Of a DNA stretch of 64,000 nucleotides, positions 16,998 to 25,576 are shown one piece after another. Each line of letters opens with the position of its first letter. The first letter of the stretch is position 1. A program made the position numbers and the translations under genes. Under the pieces are notes generated by a model, which searched no databases, was not told where the DNA came from, and saw only the letters and a program-made list of their open reading frames with translations. Source of the stretch: an uncultured Eubacteriales bacterium (GTDB lineage: Bacteria; Bacillota; Clostridia; Oscillospirales; Acutalibacteraceae). The stretch covers positions 1 to 64,000 of the forward strand of contig ONCX01000004.1 in NCBI GenBank assembly GCA_900316455.1, written 5' to 3'.

Positions 16998-18218
16998 TTA
17001 CTCTACGTTATCGGTTTCTTCCGTATCAGATGTCTCTTCAACAGGCTGCTCCATTGCTGCGGCTGCTTCTGCCTGTGCTTTGAGAACTTCCTTGATAGAA
17101 AGACTTACATGCTTATTCTCAAAATCGATGTTGGTTATGGCAGCGGTCACAACGTCGCCGACTTTGACAACATCAGTGGGCTTCTCTACGCGGTCAAGAC
17201 TGAGCTGGCTTATGTGAATCAAACCGTCCAGACCCGGCAGAATATTGACAAATGCACCAAAGTTAGGAGTGCCGACAACCTTTGCCTCGATAACAGAGCC
17301 AATCGGGTAGTTATTCTTGAGAATTTCCCAAGGATTGTCCTCTGCCTTCTTGTAAGCGAGAGAAATATTCTTCTTGTCCTTTTTGACGTCCTTTACTCTT
17401 ACCTCAACGACGTCGCCGATGGAAAGAACATCCTTAGGATCCTTGATCTTTTCCCATGAAAGCTCAGTCTTGTGAATCATGCCGTCAACAGGACCGAGAT
17501 TAACGAATACGCCGTAGCTGGTCATTGACTTGACAACGCCTGTATATGTCTTACCGGGCTCGATTTCATCCCAGAATTCCTTTTCGGCAAGCTTCTTGAT
17601 AGAGCCGATAACTCTGCCTCTTCCGCCCTTGATAACCTCTATAACAACAAACTTGACCTTCTGTTTGAGAAGTGTTTCAAGCTGCTGCTTAGGCTTGAGC
17701 ATGCACTGGGAAGCGGGAATGAAAACATTCACACTGTCGCAGGCGACAAGCACGCCGCCCTTGATAACCTGTGTAACAACGCCTTCAAAGACTACAGGTT
17801 CTTTCTCTTCAACAACCTGCTCGACAGTCTCGTTTTCGCTGTCCTGTGCGTCGTCGTCATCACGACGGCGGCGTCTTGTGGTGATCTTTGGAGAAGCGGC
17901 GATCATCTTGTCCATTGTCTTTCTTGACTCAAGAATCTTCTTGGAAAGATAAATGTAGCCTTCCTGGTCATTGGTCTTGAGAATGATAAGCTCAAGCTCA
18001 TCGCCAACCTTGACAAGGTCTTCGGGTTTTGCGTTGGGATCATCAGTAAGTTCTTTCAGCTCGACGATGCCGGACTGTTTTCTTCCGACGTCCACATATA
18101 CCTCAGTCGGTGTGATACCGACGACTGTACCCTTGACTACCTTTCCATTAATATTTGAATTCTTGTAGTACTCCTCAAGAAGTTCTCCAAAGTTTTCGTT
18201 GTTCTGAATTTCACTCAT
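16998..18218 (-). CDS. rpsA: 30S ribosomal protein S1-like RNA-binding protein (four S1 domains)
   Basis: A 406-residue protein with four S1/OB domains (about 22-95, 140-208, 223-292, 309-378), as in the short S1 homologs of Firmicutes; it would help ribosomes engage structured mRNA. Typical S1 motifs are GVFVNLGPVDGMIH and GAFVNILPGLDGLIH. Between domains 1 and 2 lies a charged linker with five Arg, four Asp and an acidic stretch (about 113-138), and the C-terminus is Ala/Glu-rich. Start ATG with AAGGAGG upstream. Its place after ispH and cmk is the classic clostridial order, where ispH and S1 are sometimes fused into one protein; here they are separate, 73 bp apart. Confidence 0.92.
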   Translation of the reverse strand: MSEIQNNENFGELLEEYYKNSNINGKVVKGTVVGITPTEVYVDVGRKQSGIVELKELTDDPNAKPEDLVKVGDELELIILKTNDQEGYIYLSKKILESRKTMDKMIAASPKITTRRRRRDDDDAQDSENETVEQVVEEKEPVVFEGVVTQVIKGGVLVACDSVNVFIPASQCMLKPKQQLETLLKQKVKFVVIEVIKGGRGRVIGSIKKLAEKEFWDEIEPGKTYTGVVKSMTSYGVFVNLGPVDGMIHKTELSWEKIKDPKDVLSIGDVVEVRVKDVKKDKKNISLAYKKAEDNPWEILKNNYPIGSVIEAKVVGTPNFGAFVNILPGLDGLIHISQLSLDRVEKPTDVVKVGDVVTAAITNIDFENKHVSLSIKEVLKAQAEAAAAMEQPVEETSDTEETDNVE

Positions 18219-18291
18219 GGTTTATAGGTCCTCCTTATTTATGTCAGCCGACGTCTATGCACCGACTGTAACATCTATGTTGTTTGCCGCA

Positions 18292-19149
18292 TTATTTAAT
18301 AGATTTGCAAGCCGACAGGACATCTTCGATTATACCGGCTGGCGTGGAAGCGCCGGCGGTTATACCTATACGATGTGCAGCCTTGACTTCGTCAATAGGC
18401 AAATCATCGGCTGTTTGAATAAGCACGCTCCTGCAATACTGGGAGCAGATATGAAACAGCTTTGCCGTATTTGAACTGTTTGTTCCGCCTATGACAATCA
18501 TAAGATCACATTTTTCAGACAGCTCTGCGGCTTCCTGCTGTCTGCTTTGTGTCGCACTACATATTGTATCAAATAAAGTGGCGTTTGTACAGTCCTTTTT
18601 GAAAATTTCTAAACATTTTTTCCAAATCTCCGTGTTGAACGTAGTTTGCGCTACGACAGAAACAGAAGCGGCTTTTAATTCAGCATGTTCTTTCAACAAT
18701 TCAGATAATTCTGTATCATCGCGGAACGTGTATGCAGCATTGCTGCACCTGCTCTTAATTCCGAGAACTTCAGGATGTTCAGAATTGCCAGCAATAAGTA
18801 TTATATCACCCTTTTGAGATGCTTTGGTGACAATACTATGAATTTTTGAAACGAACGGACAGGTGGCGTCCTGTATGACAAGTGCCTTCTGTTTCAGTTC
18901 ATTATAAATTGAAAGAGGAACTCCGTGCGAGCGAATAACCAGAACATGATCAGACGGAACTTCATCAGGAGTGTCTGCAATTACCACTCCTCTTTCGGCA
19001 AGCTGCCGGACTACCTGTTCGTTGTGAATTATCGGACCGAGCGTGCAAACCCTCTGACCGTCATCAAGCAGGGAATTTACCAATTCGATCGCACGGTTTA
19101 CACCAAAGCAGAAGCCTGCGGTCTTTGCAAGTTTGATGCTTTTATCCAT
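18292..19149 (-). CDS. ispH: 4-hydroxy-3-methylbut-2-enyl diphosphate reductase (IspH/LytB)
   Basis: A 285-residue Fe-S enzyme that carries out the last step of the MEP pathway, reducing HMBPP to isopentenyl and dimethylallyl diphosphate. The three cluster cysteines are present: Cys14 (AGFCFGVNRA), Cys97 (DATCPFV) and Cys196 (DTICSATQ). Also visible are the conserved RSHG, the TQSRQ segment and GITAGASTP near the C-terminus. Length is normal for a single-domain IspH. It follows cmk by nine bases in the same operon. Together with ispE at 54559 it shows that isoprenoids are made by the MEP route. Confidence 0.95.
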   Translation of the reverse strand: MDKSIKLAKTAGFCFGVNRAIELVNSLLDDGQRVCTLGPIIHNEQVVRQLAERGVVIADTPDEVPSDHVLVIRSHGVPLSIYNELKQKALVIQDATCPFVSKIHSIVTKASQKGDIILIAGNSEHPEVLGIKSRCSNAAYTFRDDTELSELLKEHAELKAASVSVVAQTTFNTEIWKKCLEIFKKDCTNATLFDTICSATQSRQQEAAELSEKCDLMIVIGGTNSSNTAKLFHICSQYCRSVLIQTADDLPIDEVKAAHRIGITAGASTPAGIIEDVLSACKSIK

Positions 19150-19158
19150 ATCAGTACC

Positions 19159-19833
19159 TCAAGCAAGGGAATCGAGCTTGTTTTTTATTGTATCAACCAC
19201 AAGCTGCACCGACTGTTCAAAATCAATTTCTGAAGTATCAATCATAATTGAATCCTTAGCGGGTCTCAGAGGTGAAATCGGCTTGTGTGTATCGAAATAA
19301 TCGCGCTCCTTGATGTCCGCTAAAACCACATCGTAGTCCGCCTCCATACCCTTTTCAAGAAGCTCCTTATATCTGCGCTGCGCTCTTACCTCAGGAGAGG
19401 CGGTGAGGAATATTTTTACCTGTGCGTTTGGAAGAACAACTGTTCCGATATCTCTGCCGTCCATGATGATGTTGGAGGTTCTCGCAATCTCCTGCTGCAT
19501 GTCGGAAAGGCACTGACGCACCTTTGGAATTGCCGATACTATGGGAGCGCATCTCGTTACTTCGCGTGTGCGTATAACTCTTGATACGTTCTCGCCGCAA
19601 AGATAAATTTTCTGTTCCCCGTCCTCGTATTTCAGCTCGATATCGAGCATGGGAAGGATTGAGCCGACTTTTTCGGCGTCATCTGGATCGATCCTGTGCT
19701 GCATCACATAAAGCGCCGCGGCACGGTACATAGCACCCGTGTCCACATAAACGAATCCAAGACGTCTGGCTGCTTCTCGTGAAATTGAGCTTTTGCCAGC
19801 TCCGGAAGGACCGTCAATAGCTACATTAATCAT
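19159..19833 (-). CDS. cmk: Cytidylate kinase
   Basis: A 224-residue (d)CMP kinase. The P-loop is AIDGPSGAGKSS at the N-terminus, followed by the CMP-binding VDTGAMYRA and the conserved MDGRDIGTVVLP, and a C-terminal ERDYFDTHKPISPL. Length matches the family (about 220). The frame is open upstream, but the chosen ATG is where the family begins, with AAAGGATGGGG upstream, and it overlaps the preceding flavoprotein gene by eight bases. Operon order flavoprotein-cmk-ispH-rpsA is common in Clostridia. Confidence 0.94.
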   Translation of the reverse strand: MINVAIDGPSGAGKSSISREAARRLGFVYVDTGAMYRAAALYVMQHRIDPDDAEKVGSILPMLDIELKYEDGEQKIYLCGENVSRVIRTREVTRCAPIVSAIPKVRQCLSDMQQEIARTSNIIMDGRDIGTVVLPNAQVKIFLTASPEVRAQRRYKELLEKGMEADYDVVLADIKERDYFDTHKPISPLRPAKDSIMIDTSEIDFEQSVQLVVDTIKNKLDSLA

Positions 19834-21085
19834 ATGAGTAAAACCCCATCCTTTCTGCTGCGGATATTCCTGCGCAGCACCCTGTCGAAAACGCGATCTG
19901 GAGATTGAATCCGCCTGTGTGAGCGTCCACATCAATTACCTCTCCGGCAAAATACAAACCATCAACAATTTTTGATTCCATTGTTTTCGGTTTGATTTCG
20001 GTCACACATATGCCGCCGGAAGTAATTATCGCTTCGTCTATCGGACGGAAACCTGCAACATCGAATTCAAGATTTTTTAAGAGTCCCGCCAAAGCAAGTC
20101 TCTGTTCCCTCCGGATTGAATTGACTTTAGCACTGTAAGGAATACCTGTTCTTTTTATTATAACAGAAATAATCTTTTGTGGCAATAGTTTTGAGAGAGA
20201 ATTTACAAAATCTTTGTTAATATTTTCCGAAAAATCTCTCAGAATTCGGTTGTCGAGCTGTTCAGGAGTAAGAGCGGGCTTTAAATCTATTGAAATTTTA
20301 TATTTTTTATTTGGATCACGCATATGAGAGCTTGCGCTGAGTATTACGGGTCCCGACATTCCGAAGTGTGTGAAAAGCATTTCGCCGAAATCCTCATAGA
20401 CTGTTTTTCCGTTTTCAGGATCGGAAACCCTTATTGCAATATTTCTCAGAGAAAGCCCCTGCGCCTCCGCGCACTCCCTGCCGTCTATTTCAATAGGAAC
20501 AAGCGACGGCTTGGGTGCGACTATTGTATGTCCCACACTCTCAGCAAGGAGATAGCCGTCTCCAGTTGATCCTGTGAGCGGATAGGATTTGCCGCCTGTG
20601 GCTATTATACATTGAGAGCAGCGCACTTCTCCCCCATTCTTTAACTTTACGCCTGAAATGCTCCCTTTGTCAATTGACAAATCAGTTGCCGTATCACGTA
20701 TGACATGAACGCCGCCTTTTTTACAATATCCGATAAGCGCGTTGTTGATATCGTAAGCCCTGTCAGATACGGGAAAAACTCTGTTTCCTCTCTCTACTTT
20801 AAGAGGTACGCCGTTTGTCTCGAAAAAATCCATCACGTCACGGTTGCTGAACTGTGAAAACGCACTGTAAAGAAATTTGGGATTAACAGGAATATTGGCA
20901 AAAAACTCATCGCGAGAGCAGTTGTTTGTTACGTTGCACCGACCTTTGCCGGTGATTAAAAGCTTTTTTCCATTGCGCTGATTCTTTTCAATCAGCGCGA
21001 CTGCAGCGCCTCTTTCCGCAGCCTTTCCAGCAGCCATCATTCCGGCTGGTCCTCCGCCTATCACGATAATGTCGCAGACAGTCAT
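19826..21085 (-). CDS. NAD(P)/FAD-dependent oxidoreductase, HI0933/YhiN family
   Basis: A 419-residue flavoprotein. It opens with a Rossmann FAD-binding motif (IIVIGGGPAGMMAA), then the family signature KKLLITGKGRCNVTNN, a second nucleotide-contact segment CIIATGGKSYPLTGSTGDG, and ends with the FAD-contact GLYFAGEVIDVDAHTGGFN. Members of this family are conserved but their physiological substrate is not established. The start overlaps the stop of the MurR/RpiR regulator gene by four bases (ATGA), so the two are translationally coupled. Confidence 0.9.
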   Translation of the reverse strand: MTVCDIIVIGGGPAGMMAAGKAAERGAAVALIEKNQRNGKKLLITGKGRCNVTNNCSRDEFFANIPVNPKFLYSAFSQFSNRDVMDFFETNGVPLKVERGNRVFPVSDRAYDINNALIGYCKKGGVHVIRDTATDLSIDKGSISGVKLKNGGEVRCSQCIIATGGKSYPLTGSTGDGYLLAESVGHTIVAPKPSLVPIEIDGRECAEAQGLSLRNIAIRVSDPENGKTVYEDFGEMLFTHFGMSGPVILSASSHMRDPNKKYKISIDLKPALTPEQLDNRILRDFSENINKDFVNSLSKLLPQKIISVIIKRTGIPYSAKVNSIRREQRLALAGLLKNLEFDVAGFRPIDEAIITSGGICVTEIKPKTMESKIVDGLYFAGEVIDVDAHTGGFNLQIAFSTGCCAGISAAERMGFYSYD

Positions 21086-21951
21086 ATGCTTTCCTCCGGC
21101 TTTTGGTAGATGTCATATTCATCCCATATTTCTTCGAGACGTCGGAATGTGTTTGAAACCTCGCTTTGATTCCGCTTGATTGCCGCGACTATCAGGGCGT
21201 TAATCACGCTCATTGGGGCAACGAGAGAATCCACTATTGAGAGCATGTCGCTCTTGGCAATGAGAGCGCATTCAGCGTACTGTACAAGCGGTGAGGACAT
21301 ACTGTCGGTTATGGCGATAATGTTAGCGCTTTTTGTATTGGCAAATTTAAGCGCGGCAATTGCGCTGTTGCAGTATCTTGGAAAGCTGATACCGATGACG
21401 CAGGCTTCGCTGTCAACATGCATCATCTGAGCAAGCGTGTCGCTTTCGTTTGACGGATCGATCACAACGACATTTTTGAATATAAGCTTGAGATAATATC
21501 CCAAAAAGACTGCGAGAGCTTCGGCGCTTCTTGCCCCCAATATGTAAATCTTCTCAGCTTTACAGATCATTTCCACTGCCTTGTCAAAATGCTCTTTGGA
21601 CGATTCACCGAGCGTGCGGCGTATTTTGTCTATGTCAGATGTAAGAACGTTTTCGAGTATTTCGTCGTCCTTGATCCGGCTGCATGCCACATCTATACGC
21701 TGTACAGAGGTCAGGCGGTTGCGGATCATCTCCTGAATTGCCTTCTGTAGTCCCGGATATCCGTCATAGCCAAGCTCCGTTGCAAACCTGACAACCGTTG
21801 ACTCGCTTACTCCAACTGTCCTGCCAAGAGTGGAGGCGGTCATAAACGCGGCTTTATCGTATTTCTCACAAATATAATCCGCAATAGCCTTCTGTCCTTT
21901 GGAAAAACCTGAATAACCCGAACTCAAGGCATTTAAAAGCGAATTACTCAT
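21082..21951 (-). CDS. MurR/RpiR-family transcriptional regulator
   Basis: A 289-residue regulator with an N-terminal HTH_6 DNA-binding domain (about 1-80; TASTLGRTVGVSESTVVRFA) and a C-terminal SIS sugar-phosphate-binding domain (about 120-260; IYILGARSAEALAVFLGYYL and GISFPRYCNSAIAALKFA). Such regulators respond to phosphosugars or amino-sugar phosphates. No sugar-uptake or catabolic gene lies beside it, so its target cannot be inferred from context. AGGGA before the ATG. It begins the operon with the YhiN-like flavoprotein and cmk. Confidence 0.88.
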   Translation of the reverse strand: MSNSLLNALSSGYSGFSKGQKAIADYICEKYDKAAFMTASTLGRTVGVSESTVVRFATELGYDGYPGLQKAIQEMIRNRLTSVQRIDVACSRIKDDEILENVLTSDIDKIRRTLGESSKEHFDKAVEMICKAEKIYILGARSAEALAVFLGYYLKLIFKNVVVIDPSNESDTLAQMMHVDSEACVIGISFPRYCNSAIAALKFANTKSANIIAITDSMSSPLVQYAECALIAKSDMLSIVDSLVAPMSVINALIVAAIKRNQSEVSNTFRRLEEIWDEYDIYQKPEESI

Positions 21952-22017
21952 AATAATCCCTCACACCACAGCCTGATTTATATTACCTGAGCTGTGCATT
22001 ATAAATTTAACGCAAAA

Positions 22018-22051
22018 GGCACTCGCAATTTTTAAGGAATTTGCGAATGCC
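22018..22051 (-). terminator. Terminator downstream of smpB
   Basis: Stem GGCATTCGCAAA / TTGCGAGTGCC on the minus strand followed by TTTTGCG, seven bases after the smpB stop. Confidence 0.75.
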
Positions 22052-22057
22052 GAATTT

Positions 22058-22528
22058 TTATTGATTTTTCATCTTCAAGGCGCGGTCAATTGCACGCTTT
22101 GCGTCACGTTTTGCCGCGTCTTCCCGCTTATCATAGAGCTTTTTGCCCTTGCAAAGACCTATTTGCACTTTTACCAGTGAACCTTTAAAGTAAAGCGACA
22201 GAGGTACTATTGAGTAACCCGCTTGCTTTACACAGCTGTAAAGATGGTTAATTTCCTTCTTATGCAAAAGCAGTCTTCTGACTCGCAGGGGATTTACATT
22301 GAATATATTGCCATGATCATACGGGCTGATATGCATTCCTTTAATGTAGAGCTGCCCTTCTTCAATCGAACACCAGGCTTCCTTTATATTGACCTGACCC
22401 AGTCTGAGAGATTTGACTTCAGTACCGGTAAGCTCTATTCCAGCCTCATAGGATTCCTCGACAAAATATTCATGATAGGCTTTTTTGTTCTGGGCAATGC
22501 TTCTGTTTGCGTCCTTATCCTTTGGCAA
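22058..22528 (-). CDS. smpB: SsrA-binding protein SmpB
   Basis: A 156-residue tmRNA partner for trans-translation, which rescues stalled ribosomes. Recognisable segments are AYHEYFVEESYEAGIEL, GTEVKSLRLGQVNIKEAW, HISPYDHGN and the basic C-terminal tail (KKLYDKREDAAKRDAKRAI). The start is TTG at 22528, with AGGTG seven bases upstream overlapping the recR stop region. The tmRNA gene itself is not in this window. Last gene of the dnaX-ybaB-recR-smpB run. Confidence 0.95.
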   Translation of the reverse strand: MPKDKDANRSIAQNKKAYHEYFVEESYEAGIELTGTEVKSLRLGQVNIKEAWCSIEEGQLYIKGMHISPYDHGNIFNVNPLRVRRLLLHKKEINHLYSCVKQAGYSIVPLSLYFKGSLVKVQIGLCKGKKLYDKREDAAKRDAKRAIDRALKMKNQ

Positions 22529-22539
22529 TTCTAATCACC

Positions 22540-23139
22540 TCATAATTCGCTGCGTCCGTCAAGCGCCCGTTTGAGCGTGACCTCATCGGCATATTCAAGG
22601 TCGCCTCCGACGGGTATTCCGTAGGCGAGTCTTGTCACCTTAACGCCTAAAGGCTTGATCAGTCTGGAAAGGTACATAGCCGTCGCCTCGCCCTCCACAG
22701 TCGGATTGGTTGCCATAATGACTTCATTGACTCCCCCCGCGTTTATACGCGCAAGCAGCTCTTTGACGCAGAGCTGCTCGGGACCAATGCCGTCCATTGG
22801 CGAAATGCAGCCATGAAGTACGTGATAAACCGCGTTGAATTCATGTGTGCGTTCCAGCGCAATAACATCCCTTGGTTCCGCAACAACGCATATGATGGAT
22901 TTGTCCCTCGCTGCGTTAGCGCATACGGGGCAAAGCTCTTCGTCCGTAAGATTGCAGCATACGGCGCACTTGCGGATTTTTTCCTTTGCCTCTATAATTG
23001 CGTTGGCAAATGCCTCCGCTTCCTGTTTGGGAAGATCAAGCACATAGAGCGCCAATCGCTGAGCGCTTTTTTTACCTATTCCAGGCAGCCTTTCAAACTG
23101 TTCAATAAGCTTTGTAAGCGGTGCTACTCGGTAAGCCAA
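22540..23139 (-). CDS. recR: Recombination protein RecR
   Basis: A 199-residue RecFOR-pathway protein that helps load RecA at gaps. It has the helix-hairpin-helix region [15 protein letters not shown], the zinc finger with Cys58, Cys61, Cys70 and Cys73, and a Toprim domain containing [13 protein letters not shown] and [16 protein letters not shown]. The start is a TTG that directly abuts the TGA stop of ybaB. The arrangement dnaX-ybaB-recR is widely conserved. Confidence 0.95.
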   Translation of the reverse strand: MAYRVAPLTKLIEQFERLPGIGKKSAQRLALYVLDLPKQEAEAFANAIIEAKEKIRKCAVCCNLTDEELCPVCANAARDKSIICVVAEPRDVIALERTHEFNAVYHVLHGCISPMDGIGPEQLCVKELLARINAGGVNEVIMATNPTVEGEATAMYLSRLIKPLGVKVTRLAYGIPVGGDLEYADEVTLKRALDGRSEL

Positions 23140-23493
23140 TCAGAATCCCATTCCCGGAAGAGATAAACCGCCTGTGACAGCGTTCATTTTTTCTTCCTTA
23201 TCGGCGTTAATGCTGCGAATGACCTCATTGACGGCGCCTGTGATCATATCGGCGAGCATTTCCGGATCGTCCGGATCTATTGCTTCAGGACTGATGGATA
23301 GATTTGTTATCTCCATCTTGCCGAGCATGGTTACGGTCACCGCGTTGCCGCCTGTGCTGACGGTGTATTCCTTCTGGTCAAGCTCCGCCGAAACCTTCTC
23401 CATTTCCTCCTGGATCTTCTGAGCCTGCTTTGCTATCTGACTCATGTTGGTTGCCTGTCCTGAGCCATAGCCTTTGGGTAATCTTGATTTCAC
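23140..23493 (-). CDS. ybaB: YbaB/EbfC-family nucleoid-associated protein
   Basis: A 117-residue DNA-binding protein of the YbaB/EbfC family, expected to form pincer-like dimers on DNA. The central QKIQEEMEKVSAELDQKEYTV and DPEMLADMITGAVNEVI segments are typical, and the C-terminal Gly/Met/Phe tail (GLSLPGMGF) is the family ending. GTG start with AGGAGG eight bases upstream. It sits between dnaX and recR, as in most bacteria. Confidence 0.94.
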   Translation of the reverse strand: MKSRLPKGYGSGQATNMSQIAKQAQKIQEEMEKVSAELDQKEYTVSTGGNAVTVTMLGKMEITNLSISPEAIDPDDPEMLADMITGAVNEVIRSINADKEEKMNAVTGGLSLPGMGF

Positions 23494-23505
23494 AATAAAC
23501 TCCTC

Positions 23506-25188
23506 CTAATTTTCTTCCACATCAACGCCCGCTTCCTGCGCACGCGAAATGATTTTTTTTGCGTAGGCAAGCGTTGCATCTTCGGAACTACTATTTGATT
23601 CAGATGAATTATATTGAATCGCTGCCGACGGCGTATATGGACCAAGCCGACAGTCGAGTCCTGAAATTTGTTTTACTATATTTTTTATAGCGTCCTTTAC
23701 CTGGGAATTTCTCAGCATATCCCTGCCGAATCCGCCGGTTTCAATGAGAAGATACTTCCCGTTAATAAATCCTCTTGAATTGGCAAGCACGCTGTACGCA
23801 GCCTGATTTATCTCCTGCAGAGCCTCTATTACCCTGCTCCATTCGGGGTAGATTTTTGCGCTGTCGCTAATCTCACGCACATTTACAGAAGAAGCGTTGC
23901 TTTCCTGAGCCGCTTTGCCGCCTGGTTCTGATGTGCTGCCGTATATTGGAACCGCCTGCGCACTAGACCTGCTTTGAAGCAATCCTGAGCGCACCGTGCG
24001 TTCCAATGATTCAACGCGGGAAAGCAGCGAATTAATAATTGCGTTCTGATCGGGCGAGGAATGCTGTATGACAGGCTGGACGGACTTTGCTGGTTGTGTG
24101 CCGTTGTCAGGAATACCGCAGATCTTTATAAGCGCTGTTTCCATTTCCACACGCTTGTTTACGCCGCGTGCCATTTTTTCATATGATGACTGAAGCACAT
24201 TGAGTATCTCAATTGCTCTTGCCGGCGTAAAATTGGAAGCAGCCTGTTTAAGCTCCGTAAGCTCTGCCTCAGAAGCGACGATAAGTCCGTCCGAATCCTT
24301 GACGGTACAAAGTATCATAATGCTGCGGAAATATCCTATCAGCTCATCACAAAGACGGATCATATCCTTTGAGTTCGCGTAAAGCTCATTTATCAGACGC
24401 ATGAGCGCAGCGGGGTCACGCTTTGCAATATCTCCGGCAAGTTCGTTAATGTAGCCTGTGCCCGCCATTCCAACCGTCTCGCAAACGGTCAGGGCGTTTA
24501 CCAGCTTGCTCTTCCCCATCGCCTGATCAAGTATTGACAGCGCGTCGCGCATACCGCCGTCGGCAAGACGGGCTATCATCAGCCCTGCCTCATCGTCGAT
24601 GTCTCCGCCCTCCTGCTGCGCTATATACTTTAATCTGCCGCATATTGCCTTAGGCGTTACGCGGTGAAAGTCAAATCTCTGGCATCTTGAAAGAATGGTG
24701 GCAGGAAGCTTGTGCGGTTCGGTAGTGGCAAGAATGAATATCACATATGACGGAGGTTCTTCGAGCGTTTTAAGGAGCGCGTTGAATGCCTCGGTGGTAA
24801 GCATGTGAACTTCGTCAACGATAAAAACCCTGTATTTTGCCTGCGCGGGAGTATAACGTATCTCTTCCAGAAGATCTCTGATATCCTCTATTTTCCGGTT
24901 GGAGGCTGCGTCCATCTCCGTGACGTCCATTATGCTTTCATCATCTATGCCGCGGCAAATTTCGCATTCGCCGCAGGGATTTCCGTCAACGGGGTGAAGG
25001 CAGTTTACTGCCTTGGAGAAAATCTTGGCGCAGGTTGTTTTTCCCGTGCCTCTGGAACCCGTGAAGAGATAGGCATGTGCGATTCTTCCGGAGACAAGCT
25101 CGTTTTTCAGCGTTTCGGTGACGTGAGGCTGTCCTACTACATCGGCAAATGTTTTAGGTCTCCATTTGCGGTAAAGAACCTGATACAT
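23506..25188 (-). CDS. dnaX: DNA polymerase III subunits gamma/tau
   Basis: The clamp-loader ATPase of the replicase, 560 residues. It begins MYQVLYRKWRPKTFADVVGQ, has P-loop GSRGTGKTTCAKIF, a Cys-rich zinc module (CLHPVDGNPCGECEIC), VDEVHMLT, the SRC-type motif LSRCQRF and a long C-terminal tau part. The ATG is where the family begins, but the only AGGAG lies 15 bases upstream; a GTG four codons earlier lies only three bases from it, so the true start may be 25200. I see no clear A-rich slippery site, so whether a short gamma form is made is open. SRP RNA is encoded just upstream. Confidence 0.94.
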   Translation of the reverse strand: MYQVLYRKWRPKTFADVVGQPHVTETLKNELVSGRIAHAYLFTGSRGTGKTTCAKIFSKAVNCLHPVDGNPCGECEICRGIDDESIMDVTEMDAASNRKIEDIRDLLEEIRYTPAQAKYRVFIVDEVHMLTTEAFNALLKTLEEPPSYVIFILATTEPHKLPATILSRCQRFDFHRVTPKAICGRLKYIAQQEGGDIDDEAGLMIARLADGGMRDALSILDQAMGKSKLVNALTVCETVGMAGTGYINELAGDIAKRDPAALMRLINELYANSKDMIRLCDELIGYFRSIMILCTVKDSDGLIVASEAELTELKQAASNFTPARAIEILNVLQSSYEKMARGVNKRVEMETALIKICGIPDNGTQPAKSVQPVIQHSSPDQNAIINSLLSRVESLERTVRSGLLQSRSSAQAVPIYGSTSEPGGKAAQESNASSVNVREISDSAKIYPEWSRVIEALQEINQAAYSVLANSRGFINGKYLLIETGGFGRDMLRNSQVKDAIKNIVKQISGLDCRLGPYTPSAAIQYNSSESNSSSEDATLAYAKKIISRAQEAGVDVEEN

Positions 25189-25233
25189 AAGAACACACAC
25201 TCTCTCCTATCGCCGTTTTCGCTTTAATGCAAA

Positions 25234-25260
25234 CAATAGTCCGCGTAAACGCGGACTATA
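25234..25260 (-). terminator. Hairpin after the SRP RNA
   Basis: Perfect 10-bp stem ATAGTCCGCG/CGCGGACTAT with a TTTA loop, followed on the minus strand by TTGTTTGCATT. It lies between the SRP RNA and dnaX and could end or process the SRP RNA transcript; the T tract is weak. Confidence 0.6.
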
Positions 25261-25264
25261 AAAT

Positions 25265-25425
25265 AAGACAGAACCTTCGTGCACATCGTCACACGGACAC
25301 CAGATTGACTGCGGCGCACAAGGCAAACCGCTTAATGCTGCTCGGTTCCCCGCCTGACATGGTTCACAGCGCCCTGCCGCACAGGATCCGGCATCCGCAT
25401 GTCGATATGCACGAATGGACTTTCA
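25265..25425 (-). ncRNA. ffs: Signal recognition particle RNA
   Basis: On the minus strand this segment contains the conserved SRP tip: ATGTCAGGCGGGGAACCG followed by AGCAGC and ATTAAG, which is the Ffh-binding asymmetric loop with its GGGGAAC-type cap. It is flanked by complementary arms TGCGGC/GCCGCA and, further out, TCGTGCA (25414-25408) with TGCACGA (25283-25277), giving a long rod. Position directly upstream of dnaX matches Firmicutes. Ends are approximate. It forms the particle with Ffh, neither Ffh nor FtsY being in this window. No close sigma-A promoter was found; the template further upstream is AT-rich. Confidence 0.82.
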
Positions 25426-25508
25426 AAAAATCAATGTTTTTTTTACTGATGATTGTAAATTTTTTGTATACTCGCCGCTCCCTTATTTTTGCGGGAGACA
25501 ATATGAAT

Positions 25509-25537
25509 TTGATTTTATCAGAATTATATGGTAAAAT
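25509..25537 (+). promoter_or_regulatory. Sigma-A promoter of galM
   Basis: TTGATT (25509-25514), 17-bp spacer, TAAAAT (25532-25537), 39 bp before the galM ATG. Confidence 0.7.
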
Positions 25538-25576
25538 ATTTATCAATCAATATGAATTAATTCGGAGGGCAATCAT

